Source: Corydoras sp. C115 (Eukaryota > Chordata > Actinopteri > Siluriformes > Callichthyidae). From it: a DNA stretch of 64,000 bases. Of this stretch, positions 30,619 through 45,004 are shown piece after piece (the stretch's first letter is position 1; every line of letters begins with the position of its first letter). A program made the position numbers and the translations under genes. Below the pieces are notes generated by a model, which searched no databases, had not been told where the DNA came from, and was given only the letters and a program-made list of their open reading frames with translations. The stretch covers positions 1,353,501 to 1,417,500 of the forward strand of contig JAFMOC010000027.1 of NCBI GenBank assembly GCA_019802505.1, given 5' to 3'.

Positions 30619-33600
30619 CTGAAAGAGAAAGATAAGCATGTATTAATGAATATTGTTTTATCTGGTGCATCATATTTATATCATACCAATTTCCACAAAC
30701 AAGTAATACCATATATTAAACCTTATTTAAGTGTATTATTACTTCATAATTTTTTATAGATAAACATACATAGATTATATACATTCTCTTGGCAATTGTT
30801 TCCAAATTGCACATATAATTATTGCAGATATTAATAAATCTGTCAACCCATCCATATTGCATCCTGACATAACAAGCAACAACACTACACGGATAGAAGA
30901 TAGTAGCTTGTATGATGTAAATATGAGATACTTAGAAAGAGCTGGTATAACTACTGCAGATCTGGCCTTATGGGGTTGAAATATGAAGCAGTCTAGTTGT
31001 AACATTTCAATTGAAACTGTCAGATAGAGCTTTGGTAATATTATGCAACAGTCCTGTAGATTAATGTTGCATTTATACATTTCAAAACCTCACTGACAAC
31101 ACCTCCACCAGATCCAAACTGTCAGTTCTGACATACCGGAATTGTAAATTTTAGAATTACAAATCACCACCACATGTGGCATATTACTCCCTCTACTGAC
31201 TGTAACTAAAATCTGCATCTTAATAGTGCCATATTTCATTTTTAATAATGGATGAGGTTGACAGATACTGATCCAGTATCAGTAACCATAGCTGGTTGGA
31301 AGTGGTAATAAACCAAATTATGCATATTAATCATTTAGGAAAAAGACCTACCATCAATGATTTCATCTTTCACTTTGTGCAATTCACGTACAACTTCTTC
31401 TAAAATTTCCTGTAAATGTTTACAAGACAATTAGCTCATAAACAAAGCCATCAATATTAAAGATATTAATGTTAAACACATGGTCCATTAGTCCTTTACA
31501 ATTAGATAAGGATTAAATCTTACTTGTTTCATTTTGTCTAAGTCTGAAGCATCGGTGTCACTGCTACTGCCCACTGGTCGAACTCTACACATACAAACAC
31601 AGGTACATGGCTTTTTAAAATTCTGTTAAAGCTCTAATATTTTTAACAATAACAATATTCTGCATGGCGGCACGGTGGCTTAGTGATTAGCACGTTCGCC
31701 TCTCAGCGCTAGGGATTCCCGGTTCGAATCCCCATCTGGGTGGAGTTTCCATGTTCTCCCCGTGTCTGCGTGGGTTTCCTCCGGGTTCTCCGGTTTCCTC
31801 CCACAGTCCAAAAACATGGATCAAGTCAATTGAATTCTCCAAAATTGCCCCATATAGAATGTGTCTGTGTGAGTGAGTGTGTGCCCAGCGATGGATTGGC
31901 GCCCTGTCCTGGGTCTATCTGCCCAGCGCCCGAGACGTTCTCCCCTGGATGGGCATGGGGAACCCCACCGCGACCCTAATAGAGGATAAAGCGGGAGATA
32001 ATGAATGAATGAATTAATATTCTGCATTGATGGACAAACAAATTTATTTGTAATTTTAAAAAAAAAAATATTATTTTAAAATTTATTCATTTTATTGATT
32101 TTAACCCAGCATTAATAGACTCAGGTCAAATTATTATTATTAGATCTTATGTATTGTCTATTCTTATTATCTTGATGAGTGATATAGAGTGGGCTGGAGC
32201 TTCACACGCAAGGTTTAGAATTTACTAACAGAACTTCAGTCCGAAAATAATACTGTTATTATTATTCCCACATAATATTGCAATATTATGAGAATATTGT
32301 TGGTCATTTTTGATGTATGTCGCAGCTGTAGCTACATTAGGAGATTTGTGCACCCCAGGTTTATTTCTTCAGTAATGGAATTAATTCTCACTACACGAGT
32401 TATCTATCTGTGATGCAACTGCTCTTTTTTAAAGCCATAGCATTTTTAATGACAGGTGGATTGAGTCAGACGGAGAACTAAAGGCCTAGGAGTCAAATGC
32501 ATGGGCCGCCACTGTATTAAGTTTAATCATCTAAAACCATTATTGAATTATACTCATTTGCAGATTTAATTACAGCTTATTTAACTGTGTAAAAGCTAAT
32601 AACCTCCTGGCACTGACGGTTTACCTGGATACTAGTGATGCTCTCTCTGCTGAGTTTGCCCGGTCCCATGGTTTCTTTGCACCATCTGCAGGTAAAAATC
32701 AAAATTGCAAATTTAACAGCCTAAATGCATTTTCCTGATATCTTTATACTTAAAAGCATAAGATGTTTTTAATATGACAAATTTTAGATGTGCAATATTG
32801 GCCTAATCACTGCTGGAATGTTGTATAATAATGCAAAATATGTGGAATTAAATACCTGATGGGTGGCACGGTGGCTTAGTGGTTAGCACGTTCGCCTCTC
32901 AGCGCTAGGGATTCCCGGTTCGAATCCCCATCTGAGTGGAGTTTTCATGTTCTCCCCGTGTCTGCGTGGGTTTCCTCCGGGTTCTCCGGTTTCCTCCCAC
33001 AGTCCAAAAACATGGATCAAGTCAACTGAATTCTCAAAATTGCCCCATATAGAGTGTGTCTGTGTGAGTGAGTGTGTGCCAAGCGATGGATTGGCGCCCT
33101 GTCCTGGGTCTATCTGCCCAGCGCCCGAGATGCTCTCCCCTGGATGGGCATGGGGAACCCCACCGCGACCCTAACAGAGGATAAAGCGGGAGATAATGAA
33201 TGAATGAATAAATACCTGATGCATTTTGCCCTCTCGACATGGGTGAAGAATTTGCATCATCCTAAAAAAACAAAAAAACAAAACAGTATGTATTTTTGTT
33301 TATGAGTAATCAAGACCTGGCCCCTGAAGTCCTTTTTACATTGATAATGTTAATCTAAAAGGTTCTGGATGATGACATTCAGTTTTACAAAGACAAGATG
33401 CTCTGCAACAAACATGAATAAAAATGTGAAATGCTTACACTTTGGTTGTCTCCATCCCTTTCAGACTGATTTGCTGCTTTCCGTCTATTGATTAAAAGCG
33501 TAAATATTAGATAAACACATTAAATATAATCCTAAAATGTATTTTCTTAACAACTCCATGATGTGTAGCTCTTATATCGACCTTCGTGCCAGGAGTGCGT

Positions 33601-36600
33601 TCATCTCCTCCATCAGCCCCCCACCACTGCCACTCGATCGATTGGCATCATTTTTGGCTCCAGATGCTGAACTGTCCTCAGGCTATAAACATAAGGTCAG
33701 TCAGAGATTAGAATCGCCACTTAAGAAAATAATTATGTAAAAAAAATAATAATAAACTAATGTAAACAAACCCTTTGCACTCTACGTAGTTTGGCTCCGG
33801 CAATCATAGCAGCAAGGCCGGTGGATGCAGAAACTTCCTGCTGTTGGTGCTGGCTCCCATAACCCCCACCAGGCAAAGGGAGTGGAGGTGGAGGAGGCGG
33901 GGGAGCTCCCGCTGAAGGTGGCGGAGGCCCGGGCGGTGCAGGAGGAGGTGGAGGAGGTGGACAAGGGCCTCCGATTGACATACTGGAAGGAGGTACGCTT
34001 GGAGGTGCCACAGAAAGCACTGCGGGGTGTCCCTGAAATGGGGATCCTGCGAAGATAATGAAATGAGAAGAGTAGAAATTCAATAACAAAGAAAACAAAT
34101 GTGTCTAATATAAGTTCAGGTTCATATTTATTGCTCATGCTTTCATGCTTTTTACAATAATACATTGTCTATTTTGTCTACGTTGTCAGTTTTTTTAGAG
34201 CAATATAAACTCTTATTATACTTTATTATATGGGAATTAATGCTGGAACAATCCAAACATTCATGTCATACCTGAGTTGGATGAGCGTCGCTCTCTCTCA
34301 ATATGTGCCTGCATTTGTTGCTGCTGTTGTTGCAGCTCCATCTGCCTGCAAAGTGCACAAGAAAAACACTCAGAGTAAAACCCCATAATCTACAACACAA
34401 TGCATCATCAGTTTACAGTCGTTCTCATAAAATTAAACCTCGGCAATGATGGGTATCACGAGAATGGTACTTATTCTGAAATGTGAAACGGGAATGGATG
34501 TCTATGCTTTGTCTGTGACTAATTATTTCCATATCCAGTATTAACATATCAAATCTCATCCGTTACATCCTATAGAGCTGATCAGCAACACCTGGCTACT
34601 ATATATATATATACACTCCCTAGCCACATTATTAGTTCCTCTTACTATATAGATGCACACATGTATTTCTACAATTGCTGTAGTCCTGTAATCTGTTTCT
34701 CTTTCCTCTTTTCTAATCATAAGCTCAGAAAGATGACAACAGTGCAGGTGCTTTAAGGGCATGGATGATTTTTACACTACGACATACTGGTGGTGGGTTC
34801 AATAGGGCACTGCCTACAGGATGCAGATGACTGAGTAAACAGTTAGATGTTTAGAAAGTCCAACCTGACTGCTGTGTCTATTTTACTTATACCAGCACAA
34901 CGTACACTAACACCAACAGCAGGGTTAAAAAGGATAAAGTTGGTTTTAATGATTTTAATGATGAACCTAATTCTGTTTTGAATTGAAGTTGACGTCTACA
35001 ATGCATACATTAAAAAAGTCAAAATAAGATTGAAACGTAAGTTTACAGTGTCATTGATTTTAATTACAGCAGTACGTATTCATTTTCTTTTATTTCAGTA
35101 TTTCTATTATTCAAGACCTACCTTCGCTGCACCTCAAGTTCTTCTGTGGTGGGTCCATTCTGCACCTGCCGTTGAACAACTGGACCTGAAGAAAAAACAG
35201 AACTCTAACTCTGACTCCAAATGCAACATATGAATTATATATACTCAAATTTTTATTATTATATATACAATATACAATATATATAATATTATATATACTC
35301 AAACTATGAACACTACATGACCTGACGATATGTCCAGGGTGCATCAATTCATGTATATCATAAATTTAATAATCTTAATACATTAATACATTATTACATG
35401 TTTTGATAAAGTGCTGTGGTACATAAAGTGCCAAACAGCTATATTTACAATAATATTAAATCTTAAACTATCTACAGACATGGTTAAATGTTTTGGAAAT
35501 GACACCTGGGATGGTATAATTAATTTATAGTTAATTTGTCAGGTTTCACATAGCAGTGGACAGAAATGGCTAAGGAGAGATAACATCAAAGAGCAGCCCT
35601 GTAGTATAACATGTCAGGTGTTTGTGTTAGTATAACACGAGGGCTATTACATTATATTACAAAATAACAAAAATACTTAATTTGCTTGAGTGCTTTCAGC
35701 TATTATATACCAATTATAACTCATGTAAACCAATGAAATTTAAACACATTTAATGTTATGTTTCTGCCTGCTTCTGTGCCCAATTTAGAGAGGAAATGAA
35801 ACATTATTAGCTTATCCTCCTATTGGAGATAAATATTACCAGGTGGAAGCCTCATTATTATAGCTATGAGTGCCAAACAGATGCTACCATCAAACTTAAG
35901 TGCTTTGATGATGTGCCGTGCATGTGCTTCATTACATTTAGGGACCATTAACTGGAATAACTGATTTGTACTAGTAGAACAATCAAATAAGATCAGATGT
36001 TTTATTTTAAATGTTCGCAGTGAGTAAGATGCTCTCCGGCAGTCATTGGATTTTTTTAATGATAGTGATCTAAACCTGACTAAAAGTTATGAGACATTCT
36101 TAACTTTTAGACTCAAATTGGACTAAATTTGTAAAAGAAAACCATATGGTAATATTGATTCTTCACCAGGTTAAATTATTTAAAAACAGTATTAAAGTGC
36201 TAATTACAATTAAAATAATTAAAATAAGTATAATTATAATAAATAATTAAAATAAGTAGTGTAATTTTATCATATCTATATGAGTGAGGCTCATATAGAT
36301 ATGATATTTAAAAAAAAAGGAAACAAGTGCTGAGATGTAAATGAACACAAGGCACAAAGACGAGAATATTCATAATTACAAAATAAATTTCATAAAATAA
36401 AATTTGGCAAAATCAAATGCTTAATAATATTCATCTTTTATAGGTTGCTAATGATTTCCACTTAGTAGTCTGTAGACCTTGTGTAATATGGTATGCCATT
36501 CATTCCTGAAGGTCATATTTCAGCTTTCAAACTGACAAATACAACAGCAGAACCTGATCTGAACTCACAGAGCCAGATATGTCATTTAAAAAATAACTGC

Positions 36601-38777
36601 TAAAAACATGTGAAAATATTAAATTAATGCAACAAAAGTGAGATAGCTTCGTCAAATTTTGTTTTCAGCATCATTACAAGTATTATATTACACAGCCACT
36701 CATTTAGTCATGCATGTTATTTTGACTGATTATTTCAATTTTAACAAAATTAAACTTAATGTTATTTGCCCCAAAATCTTGTATTGGTTTACTATAAGCC
36801 TGAATACTAATTCATTTTCAAATTGTGCCACAATTATTTCAAACTGAGGATCTAAACCATATTAACATAAATGTCACATCATTAAGATTCCTTCAGGTTA
36901 CATTACACCACATGTTCAACTGGCTTCTGATTATTTTAATTAATGTTTTTTAAATGTGGTGTAATAACTGATGACTACAATAATGTTCTCGTCTGAGAGC
37001 TTGTTCAATGTAAACAAAGCAGGTACTCTGTGTTTCTGGTAACTACAGTATCTATCTCACTAATAAAGCCCAATGTTTTGAGCACCACAAATAAAAAAGT
37101 GAATAATGAGTACATTTTCTAATAAGAAAACACACAGGACCAAGTGACATATGCTTCCATGTTTAGTCTACATGATTAACTATTAACAATAACTATGTAA
37201 GCATCATCTTTCCTACCCATTATTACAACTTTATAATCAGAGAAAATCTGCAGTAGAGAATGAAATAATGCGGTACCTACAGGACATCTTAAAGAAGAAG
37301 ATCCGGCCTTGGCAAATACAGAGACACCCGCAGATCAATTCCCTACTGATCATGGTGTACTAGGCCCATCATCACTACACCTTCTTTCTCTCCTCCTTTT
37401 TTGTGCTGTCTTGGTCTCCTCTTTAAGAGTGTTCTGTTTCTCTACACAGTAACCCCACACCTACAGTACAGCAGCAGGCTGGCAGGCCCTACAAAGCTCA
37501 TGTTTCTCTAATTTGTTAACAACCACCTCCAGGTCATTAGGGGGCACTATGCCTGTAGGTTGAGAAGACGCATTTCTCTACCATTTAATCCTCACATTGT
37601 ATCATAACTGCATTTCTATGATGTAAAAACAATAATACTCATTTAAAACAATTTTTAAATATATATTTAGGAACTGGAATAATGCAGTCGGAATGAAATT
37701 GCTCTATCATTTCGGAGCTAATTGGTCGTGCTGTGCTGTCAGGGGTGTAGAATCCATAACACCTGCCAATCATAGGCACACAACTACTTTCACCTATTCC
37801 TCTCCTCACTGCAGTCAAAACCTGATTAAACTTCTATAATGAAACTTCTATGCTGAATTGTTTTCTCAGCACAGAACAATAGACTTCAGTTGTTCATTTT
37901 CAACAAGATTATTAGAAACTAGTTGGCACGGTGGCTTAGTGGTTAGCACGTTCGCCTCTCAGCACTAGGGATTCCCGGTTCGAATCCCCATCTGGTTGGA
38001 GTTTCCATGTTCTCCCCGTGTCCGCGTGGGTTTCCTCCGGGTTCTCCGGTTTCCTCCCACAGTCCAAAAACATGGATCAGGTCAATTGAATTTTCCAAAT
38101 TGCCCTATATAGAGTGTGTCTGTGTGAGTGAGTGAGAGAGTGTGTGCCCAGCGATGGATTGGCGCCCTGTCCTGGGTGTATCTGCCCAGCGCCCAAGACG
38201 TTCTCCCCTGGATGGGCATGGGGAACCCCACCGCAACCCTAATAGAGGATGAAGCGGGAGATAATGAATGAATGAATTATTAGAAACTAATTTAGAATGG
38301 AGCAAATTAGAACAATTGATTCACCTTGAATCCATGTTGGACTGTGGGAGAACAACATGGAAATCCACCGAGATCGGGATTCAAATCTGGATCCTCAGTG
38401 CTGAGAGGCAGGCATGCTAACCACTAAACCACCTGGCTGCATTAAAATACGTCTTACTTATTTTATGCTTTAGGTTAACTTAGCTATAAACCTCAGAATT
38501 CTTATGTAATCCTTATCACATTTAATGACATTAGTTCATGCTGACTGTCAGTGTATGCCCTTATTCACCCTTAACCTACTTGTCTTCTGCATTCAGCATG
38601 AAAATAAAGTTCCACTGAAGTACTTCGTCATAGGGGAACATTTTCACCCACTTAGTTGAATTAAAAATTCATTGTTGTGGGAGCACAACACCCTATAAGT
38701 GACAGATGCAAATAAACAACCTAGCTTATGGTGTTTATATGCAGTCTTGGAGGAATATGCATTGCGAGTATGCAAAA

Positions 38778-38836
<59 letters not shown>

Positions 38837-41800
38837 CACACTGCTATCTGATGGCTTCACATCTGATTGACTTCCTTGATTTGATCAATATACCCTGTCA
38901 GTCATTTTAAGACTTGCTTGATATTTCATTTCATTTCATTCAATATTTAATTCAAAAGTCACATTTCTGGTGTTTCTAGGTCAGACATAAGTTTTAACAG
39001 CTCATACATCAGTGTATTTTGTTTAAAAACTGGTAAATGTGTGGCTTAATTATGTTTCATGCTGAGCTCTATGTAAGCTTACCTCCATCCTGGGCACTGA
39101 GCACATTAAGGGCAAAGAGCATGGCATTAGAAAAGGTGGTGGCCTCCTCCTTACTGGCAAAGTTGAGTCCATAAACCTGCCTGGCATCACGCCATTGGTG
39201 AAACGTAGGCGTGGCCTGATTGTACTTTAACCCTTTTACAATAGAGTAGTTAATTACCACCTAAAGGAGAGAAAATAGAGAAAGCCAAAGTCAAGTGATT
39301 CTTTAAACTGTAACAAGCAAATACAGTTGTGATCAAATTTATTCAACCCCCACTGAAATAAAGTGTTTTGGCCAGTTTGACATTGATTTGGATCATTTCA
39401 GTCATCTTATTTACAATTATATCAAAGAGACACTTATAAATTAGACAAATATAACATAATATTTATGATGGAATAACCACAAATGTCTTTACTGTGCTCA
39501 CATCATTATCAGTTTTATTCAACCCCCTAGTGACATTATTTTTTAGTACTTAGTACAACATCCTTTTCCAGTTATGACAGCTTTCAAGCGTGAAGCATAG
39601 CTTGACACAAGTGTCTTGCAGCGACCTATGGGTATCTTAGCCCATTCTTCATGGGCAAAAGCCTCTAGTTCAGTCACATTCTTAGGCTTGCGCACTGCAA
39701 CTGCCTTCTTTAGGTCCCACCAGAGGTTCTCAATTGGATTTAAGTCTGGTGATTGCGATGGCCACTCTAGAATGTTCCAGCCTTTCATGTTCAACCATGC
39801 TCTAGTGGACTTGGATGTGTGCTTCGGATCATTGTCCTGTTGGAAGGTCCAACGTCTCCCAAGCCACAGGTTTGTGACTGACTCCATCACATTTTCCTCC
39901 AAGATCTCCTGGTACTGAAGGGAATTCATGGTACCCTGCACACGTTGAAGCTTTCCTGTACCATTAGAAGCAAAACAGCCCCAAAGCATAATTGACCCCC
40001 CGCCATGCTTCACAGTAGGCAAGGTGTTCTTTTGTTCATAAGCCTGGTTCTTCCTCCTCCAAACATAGCGCTGGTCCATTGTCCCAAACAGTTCTAATTT
40101 AGTTTCATCTGACCACAGTACACTGTCCCAAAACCTTTGTGGCTTGTCCACATGACTTTTGGCATACTGCAGTCGACTTTTCTTGTTCTTTGGAGTCAGC
40201 AAGGGGGTGCGCCTGGGAGTTCTGGCATCTTCGTTATGCAGTGCGCGCCTTATTGTCTGAGCTGAAACTTCAGTGCCCACATCTGACAGGTCTTTTTTCA
40301 GTTCCTTAGCAGTCACGCGGGGATTTTTCTCCACATTACGCTTCAGGTAGCGCACAGCAGTCGCGGTCAGGATCTTCTTTCTGCCACGACCAGGTAACGT
40401 TTCCACTGTGCCCTTTAACTTGAACTTGCGAATGATACTTCCGATAGTGTCTCTTGGAATATTTAACAACTTCGCAATCTTTTTATATCCATTGCCATTC
40501 TTGTGAAGAGCAATAACCTCTTCTCTTGTCTTCTGGGACCATTCTCTTGCCTTCACCATGCTTGTAAACACACCAGTAGATGTCTAGAAGGAGCTGAGTA
40601 TCACAGTCCTTTTAAATCTGCCTAATTGGTGCTTATCATGCTTGATTGCTGCTCGTTGACATCCACAGGTGTTTTTGAAAACACTGGAATGAACCTCTGT
40701 TCTTATGAGTGGTAGTTGTAAAGGGGTTGAATAATTGTGTCAATGAAGAAATCACAAAAAGGCCATTTAATACTTTATGACAAAAACAATTGATGCTATC
40801 TTAGTTGCATTTAGTTCTTTAACAAGTCCTTGTAAGATTTCATTATGAACACAATTACAAATGTGCACTGAATTCCATAAAACCCTTCGCAGCATTGGGG
40901 GTTGAATAAATTTGATCACAACTGTAGGTGTTATTAATATGCCAAAAAGCAATAAATAAACACAAGTAAGCATAATAAGCTAGCAACCAAGTTACAATAA
41001 ATAGGACAATAGCAGAAATAATGCAGCCGAGTATAAGCTTCATTCCTCGCATGCAATGCAATGCAAAATGTATTATTTTCAGTTAATAATATCAGATAAG
41101 GCGTGGGTTTCCTCCGGGTTCTCCGGTTTCCTCCCACAGTCCAAAAACATGGATCAAGTCAATTGTGTTCTCAAAAATTGCCCCATATAGAGTGTGTATG
41201 TGTGAGTGAGTGTGTGCCCAGTGATGGATTGGCGCCCTGTCCTGGGTCTATCTGCCCAGCGCCCGAGACGTTCTCCCCTGGATGCGCATGGGGAACCCCA
41301 CCGCGACCCTAATAGAGGATAAAGCGGGAGATAATGAATGAATGAAAATGAATATCAGATAAATTTCGGGGAAAGAAAATGCACACAGACAAATAAGTAA
41401 TATAAATAATATTAATCTCTTATAGTGTTTTATGTTAGGTTCAACAGTTCGAATATCACTTAAGTAAAAATGTGAAAAGGGTTTTTTCAAATAAATTATG
41501 GCGTATCAGAGAGTAAGACAACTGCGCCATGTGTGCTGCCTGGCAAACTAACACACACACATCACAAATCAACAGCTACTCATTTACAACTGCCTGCAGC
41601 AAATTTGCACGTCACAATTTCAATAGACTCACATTAGACCCTATACACAACTACTGGAGAGTGGATTGGGTTATGTGTGCCAACTGATGGCGTGTTGCTT
41701 CATTTAAGCTGTGCTATTTCCTGTACCTCTTGGACAACCATAATACAGTATTCCACTTCATTAGTTTCATTTTAATTGGTTGATATAGAGTTGATATAGA

Positions 41801-44800
41801 TATACACAGAGGTAAACTGTTGTTACACTTACACCTGCTTGCCCATTACTCTATACTCTGAACAAAAGGTCTGCTTGTATAACGCAAAAGAACTTTCTTA
41901 TTAGTTGGCACAGGTGGAAAAAAACGACTTTCCAAAGGTTACTTTTGACATTTTAAACTGCCGAATTCAACGCTTGATAAATGGTTGTGCCTTTTTCTCA
42001 GAATGATCTGGAGCGTTTGCATTCCCAGTTGTATGGTGAATAACGTCATAGTGGCATACATCATCTTAACTGTCTTTGCGCAACTGAAATTGAAAGAAAA
42101 ATTGCTTTTTTTCTGCTATAATCTTATAAATCATAAAACATTTGTGAATGTTTGAGTGGAAACCTGGCCTATATAAACTGATGCATTTATTACTTCTGTG
42201 TGTTATGTTTATGGTTTAGAGTTTTACTTGCTTTTCCAAGTAATCCCAAAGGTATTTGATGGGACTGAGGTGTGATCCAGATATGGAAACCTTCTTTAAT
42301 AAATGTTATCAAAACAATTTGTTGCTTTTTGAATGCACATATAGCAGCATTGCTCTTTACATTATGATTTTAGTCTGGCAAACAGAAGATTTATTCAGCT
42401 GTACCAACTGACACTGAATTATTGTAAATGCACTGTCATTATTGTAAATACACATAATAGGACAAATTGAGCAGTGATTATAGTACATCTTACAGTTTTG
42501 ACTCGAAAACCTTATGCAGGGTCACAATATTTATTTATTAATTCCCTAATGCATTTTAAACCAGTTTTTTTTTTTTTACAATTCAAACCTGATTTATCCC
42601 AGTCTTGTTATATTGGGCATCAGGGAAAAGGAAAAAGTCAGAGACTCAGCTAACTTTATTTTATTTTATTTATTGTTTCCAAGTCTTGACCTCATTGTCA
42701 TGATCTGGAGCTGCTCACTTTACATCTGGAAACCTATAGTAAGTGATAATAGTGCATCAAACCCACATAATGCTTGCCATATTATGATACTGGGAGAATA
42801 TTGAAATGATGCTGGTGCATTTAATACCTGTTAAGACCTGTTTGGCCACTACAGTAATCGGTTTATAAAACTAAAAAGTCCTGAATTAAATATAAGTTTG
42901 TAATTATTAGAACAAAATAATAAGTGCACTTACCTGTTGGTCCTGCAGTTTGACCCCGACTACACGGAAAGTGTTGTTGGCAGTGTTGTGGTAGATGTTA
43001 ATGCGGCTAAAGCCTTGTTGCCCTGGCTTGATAGGCACCCATTTTTTGCTTGTATCATCATAGACCATGACTGAAGCACGGGCTTGGCAAATGCTCTGCT
43101 CACTAAAACACAACAAAAATCAGACCAGTTAGATAGAACATATAACCACAAACAAGCTCTTTCATACATTTTTACCTGTATGGACATATTTGTAGTTTTT
43201 AGATCGTCCAGTATTTGCACCTGTCCACTTACCTAATTAGTACGATTGTCAAACACAATAAAAAAAAATACAAATGAAAGAGAATGACCCGTTTAACACT
43301 ATCAGATAGTTAAGCAGACTAAATTTAGAAAAAAAAAAATTGCTGATTATTTCAATCTACTGTGAAAAAGCAAAAATGTCCAAAATATCAGCAAAGTGTA
43401 TATTTAAAAATATTTTTTTTTGAGGTCACTGCTAATGTGAGAGTAGAAGAGGGGAGTGCACTAAAGCAATAAGCATTGATGTGAGTTTTGCACTAAAATG
43501 AGAAAAACAAACACAGATTCCATCTGTGCAGTAAATCCAGTGACTGCCATAGCCAAAGGAGACATAGCATATGAACAAAGACAGGAGGGAGAAGCGAGAG
43601 GACAACGTGCAAAAAAACTCCCCTAAAATTATGCTACCAAATGAGCTAAAATAAAAAATACTTTATACATTTTATTCTTGTGATGTATTATTAAATAACA
43701 CAATGTAGTGCATGGAGTTGTTGACATTCCCTTTGATTAATGCTTTATGCATCAATACTGCTGACTATGAAAATGTATGTTTACAGTGTTTGTGTATCTA
43801 TATCAATAATCAATAAGTGAAGGTAGGTTTGATTGATTTGAGGGTGTATATTTACTGCTGAGCTAAACACTAGAAGTGCATTAAAGAGAGCAGCACACAT
43901 TACGGGTGTGTGTGTGTGTCTTTGTGTTACCGCAAACCAGAGATCTGAGCAAATTGAGTGGCGTATTTCACATTAAAAAAGTAATTGTTCTTCCGTTAAC
44001 ACATTGTTTTTATTCTGCATTTTAATGAGGTCTTAACATGGCACCCAGACAATAAATATCAGATGAATTTCGCTGGAAATTGATCTACCAGGAAGTCAGA
44101 CCTGAAATAGTGGGATGTGTAGCACTAATGCAGGAAACAATGTTTTTGCAGAAACTTTTGTGATCTAACCGGGAGAAATTGTTTTAATAAGGCCTAGAAT
44201 GACAAAGCAGGAAAATAAGCTCTTTAGGTGTTGCCCCATACGGCAAAAGAATGAGAGGCATGTTGATGTGAACAACACAGAGCAGAGCTTATCATCATCA
44301 TCATTCATTCATTCATTATCTTCCGCTTTATCCTCTATTAGGGTCGCGGTGGGGTTCCCCATGCCCATCCAGGGGAGAATGTTTCAGGCGCTGGGCAGAT
44401 AGACCCAGGACAGGGCGCCAATCTATCGCTGGGCACACATTCACTCACACATACACACTCTATATGGGGCAATTTGGAGAACTCAATTGACTTGATCCAT
44501 GTTTTTGGACTGTGGGAGGAAACCGGAGAACCTGGAGGAAACCCACGCGGACACGGGGAGAACATGGAAACTCCACCCAGATGGGGATTCGAACCGGAAA
44601 TCCCTGGTGCTGAGAGGCGAACGTGCTAACCACTAAGCCACTGTGCCGCCATCATCATTATTTAAAAGATTTATAAAAAAGGTTAAATAGCAGGTTTCAT
44701 TTTGTAACCAAATCATTACAGCAAAATGTTTGAGTAAATTGAGTTTTTGTTCATGTTCACATAACAGGATATATTTAGAAAAGTTTGAACATTTGCTTAA

Positions 44801-44939
44801 TATGCATTCAAAATTCTCATCTTATTATCTTCTGCTTAATCCTCTACTAAAGTCCCATGCCCATCAAGGGGAGAACGTTTTGGACACTGGGCAGATTCAC
44901 TCAGGACAGGATGCCAATGCATCAGTGGGCACACACTCA

Positions 44940-45004
<65 letters not shown>

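Larger units (their letters stand above)
35186..39082 (-). other. EVL intron 3
   Basis: 3.9-kb intron with a 17-bp-arm palindrome (36268-36306), a V-SINE (37922-38275), a V-SINE fragment and a (TG)n tract. No gene or microRNA hairpin recognised. Confidence 0.8.
39261..42933 (-). other. EVL intron 2
   Basis: 3.7-kb intron carrying the Tc1 element and a 5'-truncated V-SINE. From 41351 to 42933 the sequence is AT-rich with no feature recognised. Confidence 0.8.

Noticed and set aside
33757..34165. Alternative frames over the proline-rich EVL exon
   Set aside because: Shadows of the real exon in other frames or extensions into intron.
40560..40571. Four extra codons at the transposase start
   Set aside because: The first codon is GTG; the ATG at 40557-40559 has a strong Kozak context and matches family length.
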